Shown here one piece after another: positions 8,061-16,533 of a DNA stretch of 64,000 nt. Each line of letters begins with the position of its first letter. Position 1 is the stretch's first letter. This stretch comes from PALSA-350 sp963794165. GTDB taxonomy: Bacteria; Acidobacteriota; Terriglobia; Terriglobales; Acidobacteriaceae. The notes under the pieces are model-generated. The model was not told the origin of the DNA and made no database searches. It saw only the letters and a program-made list of their open reading frames with translations. The position numbers and the translations under genes are program-made. Where the stretch lies: contig CAWCCT010000011.1 of NCBI GenBank assembly GCA_963794165.1, forward strand, positions 744,001-808,000. The letters run 5' to 3'.

Positions 8061-9320
8061 ATGAACGTCAGCCGGCTGCGGCTGGAGAAAGGACGAGAAA
8101 AAATGCAGGCTGCGGAGGCCGGTTTTCTAAAGATCGTGGTGGTCATTGCCCGTTCCCGGCGGGCGCTTGCTCTCACTGTGTTCTGGACCATGGTGGTCAG
8201 CGCCGGGTTAGTCATGCTCATTCCCGTCAGCTATACCGGCACCGCGATCATCATGGCTCCTCAGCCATCTTCGGCAGCGACGGCCTTGCTCAGCCAGCTT
8301 GGATCTTTATCTTCTCTGAGTCCCGACCTGATGGAGGGCGGCGGCGTGAAGACACCGGAAGAGACCTACCTGGGGATTCTGAGCAGCCGGACAATTGCCG
8401 ATGAGATAATCCGGCGTTTCAATCTGCAGAGTCTCTATCGGACCAGGCACATGGTGGATACGCGAAGAGCACTGGCCAGGCATACGCGTGTTGAAGGCAC
8501 CAAGGGCTATCTGATTCGCATCAACGTCGACGATGAGTCAGCAACGCGCGCGGCTGATATGGCGAATGCCTACGTCGACGTTCTCTACGGGGTAAACCAG
8601 CGGCTTGCGCTCACCCAGGCGTCGCAGCGAAGAATATTCCTGGAGCAGCAAGTCAGCAATGAGCGTGATGCACTGAGCAAGGCAGAGCTTGAGTTCAAGC
8701 GGGTGCAGGAGGCAACTGGGGTGATCCAGATGAGCGCGCAAGCTGAACTAACCTTGCGGACCATCGCTCAGCTCCGCTCTGAACTGGTAAGCCGTCAGCT
8801 GCAACTGCAACAGTTGCAATCGATCGCTACCGAGCACAACGAGAAAGTGTCGGAGTTGGAAGCCGGAATTGCCGCTTTGCATGAGCAGTTGACAAAGGCT
8901 GAGAAGGGCGCCAACGGTAATGAAACAAGCGACTATTTTCTCGCTGCCGGGCAGGTCCCTGCAGCCGGGCTTGAGTACGTGCGGAAAATGCGCGATCTGC
9001 GTTATCACGAAGCCTTGTTCGAAACACTCTCAAAGCAGTATGAGATGGCTCGAATCGACGAGTCCAAGGCCCCACCGCTGTTGCAGGTAGTCGATCGGGC
9101 CGTACCGCTCGACAGAAGAACGTGGCCACCGCGAACGCTCCTGGTGCTGCTCGCCGGCCTTTTGTCGGCGGTGGTAGTCATCGGCCTGGCACTGGCCAGG
9201 GATGCGTGGGCTCGTGTTCGCCTCGAACCCCAGAATGCCGAGCAGCTTGCTATCTTGCGTAGCGTGCTGGCACGACCCAGCCGTCTGCGGCAAGACCGCG
9301 AAGAGATGGTGCATAAGTGA
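8061..9320 (+). CDS. Polysaccharide chain-length determinant (Wzz family)
   Basis: A 419-residue inner-membrane protein. Transmembrane helix 1 is at about 35-55 and helix 2 at about 355-378. Between them is a long, mostly helical periplasmic region with coiled-coil character (about 185-280). A Pro-containing segment (LDRRTWPPR) precedes the second helix, as in Wzz/PCP proteins. There is no fused tyrosine-kinase domain, so any BY-kinase would be encoded elsewhere. ATG follows AAGGCAC and lies 8 bp after the export gene's stop. It is expected to set polymer length together with the next gene's polymerase. Family confidence is high from topology and context. Confidence 0.85.
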   Translation: MNVSRLRLEKGREKMQAAEAGFLKIVVVIARSRRALALTVFWTMVVSAGLVMLIPVSYTGTAIIMAPQPSSAATALLSQLGSLSSLSPDLMEGGGVKTPEETYLGILSSRTIADEIIRRFNLQSLYRTRHMVDTRRALARHTRVEGTKGYLIRINVDDESATRAADMANAYVDVLYGVNQRLALTQASQRRIFLEQQVSNERDALSKAELEFKRVQEATGVIQMSAQAELTLRTIAQLRSELVSRQLQLQQLQSIATEHNEKVSELEAGIAALHEQLTKAEKGANGNETSDYFLAAGQVPAAGLEYVRKMRDLRYHEALFETLSKQYEMARIDESKAPPLLQVVDRAVPLDRRTWPPRTLLVLLAGLLSAVVVIGLALARDAWARVRLEPQNAEQLAILRSVLARPSRLRQDREEMVHK

Positions 9321-10606
9321 ACGTTCGCGTTGCTACTTTCCTCTATGCGATCGCTGTCGCCGCAATCCCCATCGGCGTAGCATCGAAGTTTCTCCTGGGT
9401 ATAACGGGCGCGGTATGGATCGACCCTACCCTCCTGTTGGCCCTGGCAGCGCTGCTGGCGCTGTTTTCCCGCTGGGGAGACTTTTTGACCGGCAGCTTGC
9501 GGTTGGCTGTGATTGGGGCTGCAGCAATTTTTTTCCTGAGCCTTGTTTGTACCCTCTCCGGGGTGCTATTACGGCCGCCTTCGTCGCTTTACATCGCGTT
9601 GCGCGAACCACTTCGATTGTGGCTCAATCTCTGCTGGTTCCTATTGAGCTGTTGGTTCCTGGCATATAAGCCGCGCGTGATTCTGGTTTGCTCTATCGTC
9701 GCCGTAACCTTCGGGCTGGCCGCCGGGATTTATTTGCATTTGGTTGCTCTCGGGGTTGCTCCTGCGCCGGCACCGGTGATTTCCTATACGCGCGCATATT
9801 TCCTTCGACAGGCAATTTGGTTCAACGGGATCCCTATTCCTCGCATGGGAGGATTATTCTTCGAGTCCCCTCCCTTCGGTCTCTTCATGTTCTCGATGCT
9901 TATTGTCTTATCCTTCACTCGCGATAAGGGGTATCACCCGAAGTGGACCGCCTGCGGCATTACCTTTGCCGTACTGGGCATGTTGTTCTCGCTGGCCGAC
10001 CAGGTATTGATTGCAGGGACCGTGGGTCTACTGGCTTCGCTGCCTCACCTGGCCAAAAGCCGTCCCCGGATCATGCAGCCGTTGCTAACCATTGCCACGA
10101 TCGCGATTTGCGCCTTTCTGGTTCATTCCCTCTCGGTGAAGAGAATCTCCTCCACCAACGACATGGTGACAGAAATCAACGGTGGCAGCGTAGGCGAAAG
10201 AAGCTTCCATTTTCGCTATGGACTATCTCTATTGGAGGCGCATCCTGCAGCCACACTCTTTGGCATCGGTCCAGGACGATACGGCGAGTATGCGAACGAA
10301 ACCGGCGCTTTCCCGGACAGCGTCAATGTTCAAACATCGGAGTTGGAGCTCCTGGTGGAGTGGGGCGTGATCGGACTCGCAGTTTGGGCCGCGCTTCTTG
10401 CCTGCGTGGCGGCTCGCGAGTGGGAAATTCATGGCATTCTCGGACTCGGCTTACTCCTGGGTCTGATTATTGCCGATAGCTTTCAGGCGAACTGGAAACA
10501 TGAAGCAGCCTTCCTTGCCATCGCAGTTCTATGTAGAAGGCGATATGCGGTTGTCCACGTCGAGAGTCCTGGCTTACAACGCGCTTTAGGTGTCACCTAT
10601 GGATGA
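9317..10606 (+). CDS. O-antigen ligase / Wzy-type polymerase family membrane protein
   Basis: A 429-residue polytopic protein with about ten hydrophobic segments. The large periplasmic loop in the C-terminal half includes SVGERSFHFRYGLSLLEAHP and GIGPGRYGEY, the Wzy_C/O-antigen ligase pattern that ends with a loop, more helices and a short tail. GTG is used as start and overlaps the preceding TGA by 4 nt, so translation is probably coupled. In this cluster it more likely polymerises repeat units than ligates to lipid A core, but the two functions cannot be separated by sequence alone. Confidence 0.82.
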   Translation: MNVRVATFLYAIAVAAIPIGVASKFLLGITGAVWIDPTLLLALAALLALFSRWGDFLTGSLRLAVIGAAAIFFLSLVCTLSGVLLRPPSSLYIALREPLRLWLNLCWFLLSCWFLAYKPRVILVCSIVAVTFGLAAGIYLHLVALGVAPAPAPVISYTRAYFLRQAIWFNGIPIPRMGGLFFESPPFGLFMFSMLIVLSFTRDKGYHPKWTACGITFAVLGMLFSLADQVLIAGTVGLLASLPHLAKSRPRIMQPLLTIATIAICAFLVHSLSVKRISSTNDMVTEINGGSVGERSFHFRYGLSLLEAHPAATLFGIGPGRYGEYANETGAFPDSVNVQTSELELLVEWGVIGLAVWAALLACVAAREWEIHGILGLGLLLGLIIADSFQANWKHEAAFLAIAVLCRRRYAVVHVESPGLQRALGVTYG

Positions 10607-11549
10607 GCCCAGGAACGGAGAGATCGCCGTCTCGCTCGTCGTTGCGACGGTAGGACGAACGCAAGAACTCAGCCGCATGCTCGCGTCGATTGATCGACAG
10701 AGCTTGAAGGGAATCGAGCTCATTATTGTGGACCAGAACACAGACGATCGAGTAGAAAAGTTGCTCGAAGCCTGGAAAGAGACTCTTACGTTTCGTCATG
10801 TTCGGTCGCCAAAAGGGCTGTCACGGTCGCGAAACGCGGGCATCAAGCTGGCGTCCGGGCCCATTATCTGTTTTCCCGACGATGACTGCTGGTATCCGGC
10901 CAATCTTTTGGAGCACGTGAGCAAATGGTTTGATCGCCACCAGGCTTATGACTTCCTCTGTTGCACTGCCCAGGATGGGAGCGGCCGGGAGGTTGCATCT
11001 AGGTGGCCAAGCCACTCTCTCAACATCGATCGCAGGTCGGTTCTGCGCGCCTGCGCAAGCGCGTCTTTGTTCATACGCAGAGAAGCGGTGAACGATATAG
11101 GAGGCTTCGACGAAAGGATGGGGTTGGGTGCGGCGACTCCATTTCAGTCAGCGGAGGACAGCGATCTTGCTATCCGCTGCATGGATCGTGGAGGAAAAGG
11201 GTGGTTTGCCAAGCAACTCTACGTCTTTCATCCATACAAAGGGGTAGAAGAAACTGGCGGTGCAAGGGCTTTTGGATACGGCATGGGTTTTGGTTATCTC
11301 CTGCGCAAACACAGGTACCCTCTGCACAGCGTGGCTTACCACATTATCCGTGCATTGGGAGGGATGATCGCGTCCCTTCTTGATGCCGAGCCCGATAGGG
11401 TTCGCTTCTACCGGAACAGCGCCTATGGGAGGCTGCGAGGTTATCTCACGGCGCTTAGTTTAAGAGAAACTTACGAACGGCCGCGGCCTGGCGCTCGCCA
11501 AACCTCTGCTGTGAAAACAGCGAGGACCGTGCCAGACCCGCTGCAATAA
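10599..11549 (+). CDS. Glycosyltransferase family 2
   Basis: A 316-residue GT-A fold enzyme. The N-terminus has VSLVVATVGR, then LIIVDQN and the nucleotide/metal motif FPDDDCWYP at about 90-98. The acceptor-side motif SAEDSDLAIRC occurs at about 185, matching GT2 enzymes that transfer sugars from NDP donors. ATG 10599 has AGG 8 nt upstream and overlaps the polymerase gene by 8 bp. The 3' end overlaps the convergent GT4 gene by 95 bp, an unusually long antisense overlap. The donor and acceptor sugars are unknown. Its operon position places it in assembly of the exported polysaccharide. Confidence 0.88.
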   Translation: MDEPRNGEIAVSLVVATVGRTQELSRMLASIDRQSLKGIELIIVDQNTDDRVEKLLEAWKETLTFRHVRSPKGLSRSRNAGIKLASGPIICFPDDDCWYPANLLEHVSKWFDRHQAYDFLCCTAQDGSGREVASRWPSHSLNIDRRSVLRACASASLFIRREAVNDIGGFDERMGLGAATPFQSAEDSDLAIRCMDRGGKGWFAKQLYVFHPYKGVEETGGARAFGYGMGFGYLLRKHRYPLHSVAYHIIRALGGMIASLLDAEPDRVRFYRNSAYGRLRGYLTALSLRETYERPRPGARQTSAVKTARTVPDPLQ

Positions 11550-12558
11550 GCGTTTCCTGGGTTGCAGCGGAATCCATCAGCTGTTCGATATTGGTGGTTA
11601 GCTGCTCACAGGAATGGGGGGAAAAGAATAACGCCGCGTCACCGGCCACTTCAGGTAACGACGCCGCTTGTGAACAGACCACTGGTGTACCGCACGCCAT
11701 AGATTCAATCACGGGTAAGCCAAACCCTTCCTCGAACGAGGGCACGACGGTCATCAACGCAGCCGAATATAGCTCGGCCAGCAGGTCGTCGGTAGTCTTT
11801 TCCAGCCAGACGATGTGATCCTGTAAGCCCAACTTGCGTCCGTAATCCTGCACTCGCGGCTTGCCCTTGTCGTCATTCCCTGCCAGGACGAGGAGAGGCG
11901 CATCTTTCCTTCTTCCTCGCAGCCGAGCTACGGATTCCAAAAGCAGGGGCACATTCTTGTTGGGCGCGCAACTGCCCACAAACAAAAGGTACGGCCGGGT
12001 GATGCCAAATCTACCCGCGACACCCAAGCGCGCTGTGTTCTTATCCGTCTGATGAAAACATGAAGCGACGCAGCCGGGGATGACCGAGATCCTCGCCGGA
12101 TCGGTGTGCAAATGTTCGCTGACCATGGCCTTTGTATACTCAGATGGTGTAACCACCACATCCGCGTTCCTGGCAGCAACGGTCAAGAGCGGCCTTGCAT
12201 AGAGGCGCGATTTCCAACTGCTGCGATAAGTAGAATCCAGCAGATGGTTAAGGTCGTGAATGGTAACCAGCAGCTTGCGTCTCCACATCAACGGGATGTT
12301 GTAATGCGGTGCATACAAGGCCGAAGCTGCTCTCGCAAGCCAGGGCAATGCAAGCTGTTCCCTCACCCCGTAGATATTGGCATCGCATGTGACCACGCGC
12401 TCGCAAAGATCCGACACCAGGTCAACATATCGCGGTTGGGTGATGCAGGTGAGATCAACGTTCTTAAGGCTCTCCCGCAGTCCGTGAAGCAACGATAACG
12501 TATAACGCCCGATACCAGTTCTTAACCAGCGCGCATCGATGACGATGCCTTCGCTCAC
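11455..12558 (-). CDS. Glycosyltransferase family 4 (GT-B)
   Basis: A 367-residue GT-B enzyme. The C-terminal Glycos_transf_1 domain has LLFVGSCAPNKNVPLLL and the donor-binding motif PSFEEGFGLPVIESMACGTPVV with its E-x7-E glutamates, near residues 265-290. The N-terminal domain contains an acceptor-side YAPHYNIPL segment. Its ATG overlaps the upstream glycosyltransferase stop by 4 nt. The C-terminal 95 bp lie opposite the end of the GT2 gene. It probably adds one sugar during repeat-unit assembly. Confidence 0.88.
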   Translation of the reverse strand: MSEGIVIDARWLRTGIGRYTLSLLHGLRESLKNVDLTCITQPRYVDLVSDLCERVVTCDANIYGVREQLALPWLARAASALYAPHYNIPLMWRRKLLVTIHDLNHLLDSTYRSSWKSRLYARPLLTVAARNADVVVTPSEYTKAMVSEHLHTDPARISVIPGCVASCFHQTDKNTARLGVAGRFGITRPYLLFVGSCAPNKNVPLLLESVARLRGRRKDAPLLVLAGNDDKGKPRVQDYGRKLGLQDHIVWLEKTTDDLLAELYSAALMTVVPSFEEGFGLPVIESMACGTPVVCSQAASLPEVAGDAALFFSPHSCEQLTTNIEQLMDSAATQETLIAAGLARSSLFSQQRFGERQAAAVRKFLLN

Positions 12559-13760
12559 TTAGCCGCTCCCTGTCGCACAATTGAGAGGGGCAAGCGCTGT
12601 CGATACTCGGTCGAACCGCGGGATTCTGTGACGATTGAGTCTCTTTCGCGAGATGCCATGGCCACGTCTACCAGCTCGCGAAAGCTGTCGACAAAGTACG
12701 CGGAATCAAACCGCTTCGCCCAGTCGCTGATGACCGCCGGGTCAAACTCCTGTTCTCGCTGTTCGAAGTCGAGCACTGCGTCGCAGACGGCTGCCACAGT
12801 TTGTTCATGAAAGAAGACCCCCGTAGCATATCCCCGCAAGGTCATTTCCCTTCCCGCTGCAACCGATTCCAGGGCACCCCCTTTGCCGTAAGCAACCACT
12901 GGCCTTCCGCAGGCTTGTGCCTCCACAGGGACCATGCCGAAATCCTCTTCGGCCGCAAACAGCAGTGCCCGGCACCGGGCATATTCGCTCCAGAGCACTT
13001 CGTTCTCTACCCGCCCGAGGAACTCGATCGACGGGCCCGCGAGCGCACGCAAGTTGCGCTCTTCAGGCCCAATCCCGATGATCCGCAGTCTGCGCCCCAG
13101 GCGATTGCAAGCAGCGATCAACAGGTCCAGTCGCTTATAGGCCACTAGCCTTCCGACGGCGAGGTAACTTTCGTCAACAGTCGTTTCCAGGCGCGCGAAG
13201 GAAGTGTCTACAGGTGGATAGAGGACCAGGCTCGGCCGTGAATAATATTGACGAATACGATTGGACACATTCACAGAGTTGGCCACAAAGATCGACACTC
13301 GTTGCGCAGCCGCAAAATCCCAAGCCCTGACATAGTGCGCGGATAACCCAAACACGGACTTCGCAAGCCCTGAAAGCTCGTTGCGATAGTCGTGGTATTG
13401 GTTCCATATGTATCGCATTGGGGCATGGCAGTAGCAGATATGGACTGCCTCCGGTGCGACCAGTACCCCCTTCACGGGACCGGCATCGGAAGTTATGACC
13501 AGGTCGTAGTCGCGCAAATCAAGCTGCTCTACAGCCATCGGATAGAGCGGCAGAAGATGGCGGTGCAATTTATGCGACCACGGAATGCGGGCCAGGAACG
13601 ACTGGGTAATGCATCGACCTCTCAGGCTGGCGGGAATAGATGGGGGGTCGGCCAGCAATGTAAAAATGTCAGCCCCGGGAAACATGGATGCCAACGCCTC
13701 GAGCACCCGCTCCCCCCCGCCTTGCGTGACCAACCAATGATGAACGATAGCCACGCGCAA
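12555..13760 (-). CDS. Glycosyltransferase family 4 (GT-B)
   Basis: A 401-residue GT-B protein starting MRVAIVHHWLVTQGGGERVL, the Gly-rich acceptor-domain loop common in GT4 mannosyl/glucosyltransferases. Further on are CYCHAPMRYIWN and, in the C-terminal domain, AVGRLVAYKRLDLLI and AAEEDFGMVPVEAQACGRPVVAYGKGG, the donor-site glutamate motif. It is the first gene of a two-gene minus-strand operon whose promoter region faces the response-regulator gene. The donor sugar cannot be inferred. Confidence 0.88.
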   Translation of the reverse strand: MRVAIVHHWLVTQGGGERVLEALASMFPGADIFTLLADPPSIPASLRGRCITQSFLARIPWSHKLHRHLLPLYPMAVEQLDLRDYDLVITSDAGPVKGVLVAPEAVHICYCHAPMRYIWNQYHDYRNELSGLAKSVFGLSAHYVRAWDFAAAQRVSIFVANSVNVSNRIRQYYSRPSLVLYPPVDTSFARLETTVDESYLAVGRLVAYKRLDLLIAACNRLGRRLRIIGIGPEERNLRALAGPSIEFLGRVENEVLWSEYARCRALLFAAEEDFGMVPVEAQACGRPVVAYGKGGALESVAAGREMTLRGYATGVFFHEQTVAAVCDAVLDFEQREQEFDPAVISDWAKRFDSAYFVDSFRELVDVAMASRERDSIVTESRGSTEYRQRLPLSIVRQGAAK

Positions 13761-13811
13761 ATTTCACCTCGGGACTTACCCATGAAGCTTATCCCGGCCG
13801 GCGGTGATACT

Positions 13812-13840
13812 TTGTCTGATCATTGTCTCTGTTATGTCAA
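13812..13840 (+). promoter_or_regulatory. Triple 11-bp-period repeat, probable response-regulator site
   Basis: TTGTCTG (13812-13818), TTGTCTC (13823-13829) and ATGTCAA (13834-13840) repeat at exactly 11 bp with 4-nt spacers. This lies 52 bp upstream of the minus-strand glycosyltransferase start and upstream of the response-regulator gene. It has the spacing of PhoB/OmpR-family sites. Confidence 0.5.
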
Positions 13841-13885
13841 ATGTGGTTGCCTAATAGAATTTAGCCTCAATAGCAGCAACGCGAA

Positions 13886-13914
13886 TTTGTCATGGGTTTG
13901 TCATTCATTTGTCA
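13886..13914 (+). promoter_or_regulatory. Triple TTTGTCA direct repeat, probable autoregulatory site
   Basis: Three perfect TTTGTCA units start at 13886, 13897 and 13908, exactly one helical turn apart, and each is followed by a 4-nt spacer. The array is 62 bp upstream of the response regulator ATG and in the same orientation. This matches the direct-repeat design of Pho-box-like sites and suggests autoregulation. Confidence 0.62.
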
Positions 13915-13958
13915 CTGAGTTCCGCATCCTCTTCCCGGTGAACGTAAATTGGAGGAGA

Positions 13959-13979
13959 ATGATGGATGAGGCACTATGA
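13959..13979 (+). CDS. Six-codon leader peptide (MMDEAL) coupled to the response regulator
   Basis: GGAGGAG is followed at proper distance by ATGATG and four further codons. The TGA (13977-13979) overlaps the response regulator's ATG (13976-13978) as ATGA. A strong ribosome site on such a short frame suggests translational coupling. It could also be a coincidental frame around the regulator's own GAGG. Confidence 0.35.
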   Translation: MMDEAL

Positions 13980-14665
13980 GCACGATCCTCATTGTCGAAG
14001 ACGATTCTCGAATACAAAAGGCCCTGCAGCGTTTGTTCACCGCCGAGGGATACGAGGTGAAGTGTGCCCCGGATGGCACTGAAGGCCTTGAGATCTTCCA
14101 GGCTGGCTCCGTGGAAGCAGTAGTCCTGGACTTGATGTTGCCGGGTCTCTCCGGACGAGAACTCTGCAAGATAATGAAGCGTGCCTCGCCGGATATCCCG
14201 GTCATTATTCTTAGCGCTGTTTCTGAAGTTGCCGACAAGGTGCTCCTGCTGGAACTCGGCGCAGACGACTATGTAACCAAACCGTTCAGCCCGCGTGAGC
14301 TGCTCGCGCGCGTCCAGGCAGCGATGCGCCGGTCGAAACGATCGCTCCCCAATCACGCACTTTCCTTCGGCGAGGTCTCGGTGGACTTCACCAGGATGCA
14401 AGTGAGCCGCGCCGGCAAGCCGGTCCCCATGACGGCGCACGAGTTTAAATTGCTGCGATTCTTTTTGGATAATGCGGAGCGAGTGCTAACCCGCGAAGAA
14501 CTGCTAAACGATGTCTGGGGATACAACTTCTATCCTTCTACGCGCACCGTCGACAACCAAATCCTCAAGCTTCGTCAAAAGCTGGAAGCGGACCCGGCCA
14601 ATCCCACGCATATACGGACGGTCCATGGCTTAGGATACAAGTTCGTCTATTCGCCGCTCAGCTAG
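13976..14665 (+). CDS. OmpR/PhoB-family response regulator
   Basis: A 229-residue regulator. The receiver domain (about 1-115) has the acidic pair E8/D9/D10, phospho-acceptor D52 in VVLDLMLPG and K102 in YVTKPF. The winged-helix Trans_reg_C domain (about 125-225) contains MTAHEFKLLRFF and the recognition-helix region TVDNQILKLRQKL, ending GLGYKFV. The cognate kinase begins 27 bp downstream. No in-frame start exists upstream because of a TGA at 13967. Triple TTTGTCA repeats upstream fit autoregulation. By family it binds direct repeats as a dimer; its signal is not known, but the copper and haem neighbours suggest a metal, redox or envelope cue. Confidence 0.93.
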   Translation: MSTILIVEDDSRIQKALQRLFTAEGYEVKCAPDGTEGLEIFQAGSVEAVVLDLMLPGLSGRELCKIMKRASPDIPVIILSAVSEVADKVLLLELGADDYVTKPFSPRELLARVQAAMRRSKRSLPNHALSFGEVSVDFTRMQVSRAGKPVPMTAHEFKLLRFFLDNAERVLTREELLNDVWGYNFYPSTRTVDNQILKLRQKLEADPANPTHIRTVHGLGYKFVYSPLS

Positions 14666-14692
14666 AGACAGCGAAAGAGGAGGCGGAGACCC

Positions 14693-16492
14693 TTGGCGGC
14701 AATGCGGATGCGAACGACCCTCCTATTGTCTCTGCTCGCCGTTTCCTTTGGATTAACTGCGTTGAGTTTGATCGTGATTCACACCGAACTCAAAAAGCAG
14801 ATTCGCCTGACACTCGCGTCGGACCTGCACCGCTCCATCGCCACCTTCCAAAATCTCCAACAGCAGCGCCGGGAAATGCTGAGCCGCGAAGCCGGGTTGC
14901 TCGCCGATCTACCCAGCCTGAAAGCGCTGATGACGGTAATGCTTAGGCCCGGACCAGGAAATGACCGCACCGTTCGCGACGGAGGTCTTGAATTCTGGAA
15001 AGTGAGCGGAGCGGCTTTTTTCGCCCTCGCAGAGCCCACCGGAAAAGTAATCGCACGCTATGAGAAGGGCATTCCACCGGAAATTACGGAAGCTCCTGAA
15101 GACCTGCGGAGCGACTTCATTACCTCTCCGGGGCCGCACTACGTCTTAAGCGGGAACCGGCTCTATGAAGTTATCTCCAAACCACTCTACTTTGGCTCAG
15201 CCACGCAAGGCAGCCTTCTGGGCTATGTTGCCATCGGTTACGCTATCGACGATCGAGTCGCTCGGGAAGTGGGTGAGGCGGCTGCTGCTCAGGTGGTTTT
15301 CGACGCCGACGATGCGGTGGTCGCTTCCACACTGGACTCAACGCGAAGCAAGGAATTCACGCGACGCGAGTCGAGCCTTCTCCATGACCCGTTGGACGGT
15401 GCGGATGTTCGGCTAGGCGGAGAGCGCTTCATGGAAGCTTCTCCCTTGCTCTCGCCCGCTGAGTCTCCTCGAGTTCGGCTCGTCGTTCTCAAGTCTTACG
15501 ACGAGGCAAGCCGCTACCTGATTCGCCTCGACAGATTGCTGATCGGCCTCGGCGTTCTCGTCCTGGTAATCGCCGCGGCGCTGGCAACCTATATATCCGC
15601 CACCATTACACAGCCTTTGGAGGCCTTGGTGGCGGGCGCGCGGGCGCTCGGCTCGGGCAATTTTGAATATGAGCTGCCGAGCCAAGGCGCGAAGGAATTA
15701 CGCGAGCTCGGCGCAGCCTTCGATCAAATGCGCTTTCGGTTGAGAAGATCGCAGCAGGAGTTGCTTGAGGCGGAGCGCCTGGCGACCATCGGAAGGATGG
15801 CTAGCTCCATTTCTCACGATTTGCGGCATTATCTTTCCGCCGTATACGCCAATGCAGAGTTTCTGGGATCCTGGTCCACGGGGCGAGAGGAAAGGGCGGA
15901 GTTGCTTGCCGAAGTCAAAATGGGCGTCCAGGGAATGACGGAATTGATCGAGTCCCTCCTGATTTTCTCCCGGACTGGCCAGCACCTGCATACAAACTAC
16001 GAGTCGCTCTCCTTAGTGGTGGAAAGAGCAATGGCCATGGTAAGAGCGCACCCAGACGCACAAGGGGTCTCCATCGGGTCCGATCCGCTGCCACCATTGG
16101 AGGGGTGGGTTGACGGTAAGAAGGTAGAACGCGCGCTTTATAACCTCCTGCTCAATGGCTGCCAGGCAGCGCGAAAGGGCAGCGGACCACCACACGTCGA
16201 AGTTTCGCTGGTCGACACGGCCGAATGGATCACTTTCCAGGTTGTCGATAGCGGCCCGGGTGTATCCGAGCAGATTCGCGTAACTTTGTTTGAGCCGTTC
16301 GTCAGCGAAGGCAAACTTGGGGGTGTGGGTTTGGGACTCACGCTCGCCGACCGTATCGCTCGTGAACACGGCGGCGCCGTTACGCTCGAAGCATCTGAAC
16401 CGGGACACACCGTCTTCTCTCTCTCGCTGGCGAAGAGTACCTTGCATTCTTTTGAGACCTCTGCGAGTGAGCAGCGATCAAACACCCTGTAG
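14693..16492 (+). CDS. Membrane sensor histidine kinase
   Basis: A 599-residue kinase. Transmembrane helix 1 is at 8-30, followed by a periplasmic sensor of about 250 residues resembling double-Cache-like sensors, then helix 2 at 282-304. HAMP runs about 304-355, the HisKA H-box SISHDLRHYL has H375, and the ATPase domain has N-box NLLLN (484-488), DSGPG (519-523) and GGVGLGL (543-549). TTG 14693 is taken as start because GGAGGCGGAG lies just upstream; ATG 14702 or 14708 are alternatives. The gene follows the regulator directly. The sensor carries no obvious metal-binding cluster, so the stimulus remains open. Confidence 0.9.
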   Translation: MAAMRMRTTLLLSLLAVSFGLTALSLIVIHTELKKQIRLTLASDLHRSIATFQNLQQQRREMLSREAGLLADLPSLKALMTVMLRPGPGNDRTVRDGGLEFWKVSGAAFFALAEPTGKVIARYEKGIPPEITEAPEDLRSDFITSPGPHYVLSGNRLYEVISKPLYFGSATQGSLLGYVAIGYAIDDRVAREVGEAAAAQVVFDADDAVVASTLDSTRSKEFTRRESSLLHDPLDGADVRLGGERFMEASPLLSPAESPRVRLVVLKSYDEASRYLIRLDRLLIGLGVLVLVIAAALATYISATITQPLEALVAGARALGSGNFEYELPSQGAKELRELGAAFDQMRFRLRRSQQELLEAERLATIGRMASSISHDLRHYLSAVYANAEFLGSWSTGREERAELLAEVKMGVQGMTELIESLLIFSRTGQHLHTNYESLSLVVERAMAMVRAHPDAQGVSIGSDPLPPLEGWVDGKKVERALYNLLLNGCQAARKGSGPPHVEVSLVDTAEWITFQVVDSGPGVSEQIRVTLFEPFVSEGKLGGVGLGLTLADRIAREHGGAVTLEASEPGHTVFSLSLAKSTLHSFETSASEQRSNTL

Positions 16493-16533
16493 CTACCGTG
16501 AACTGGCTACTCTGGCTTCTAACGAGGACTGCA

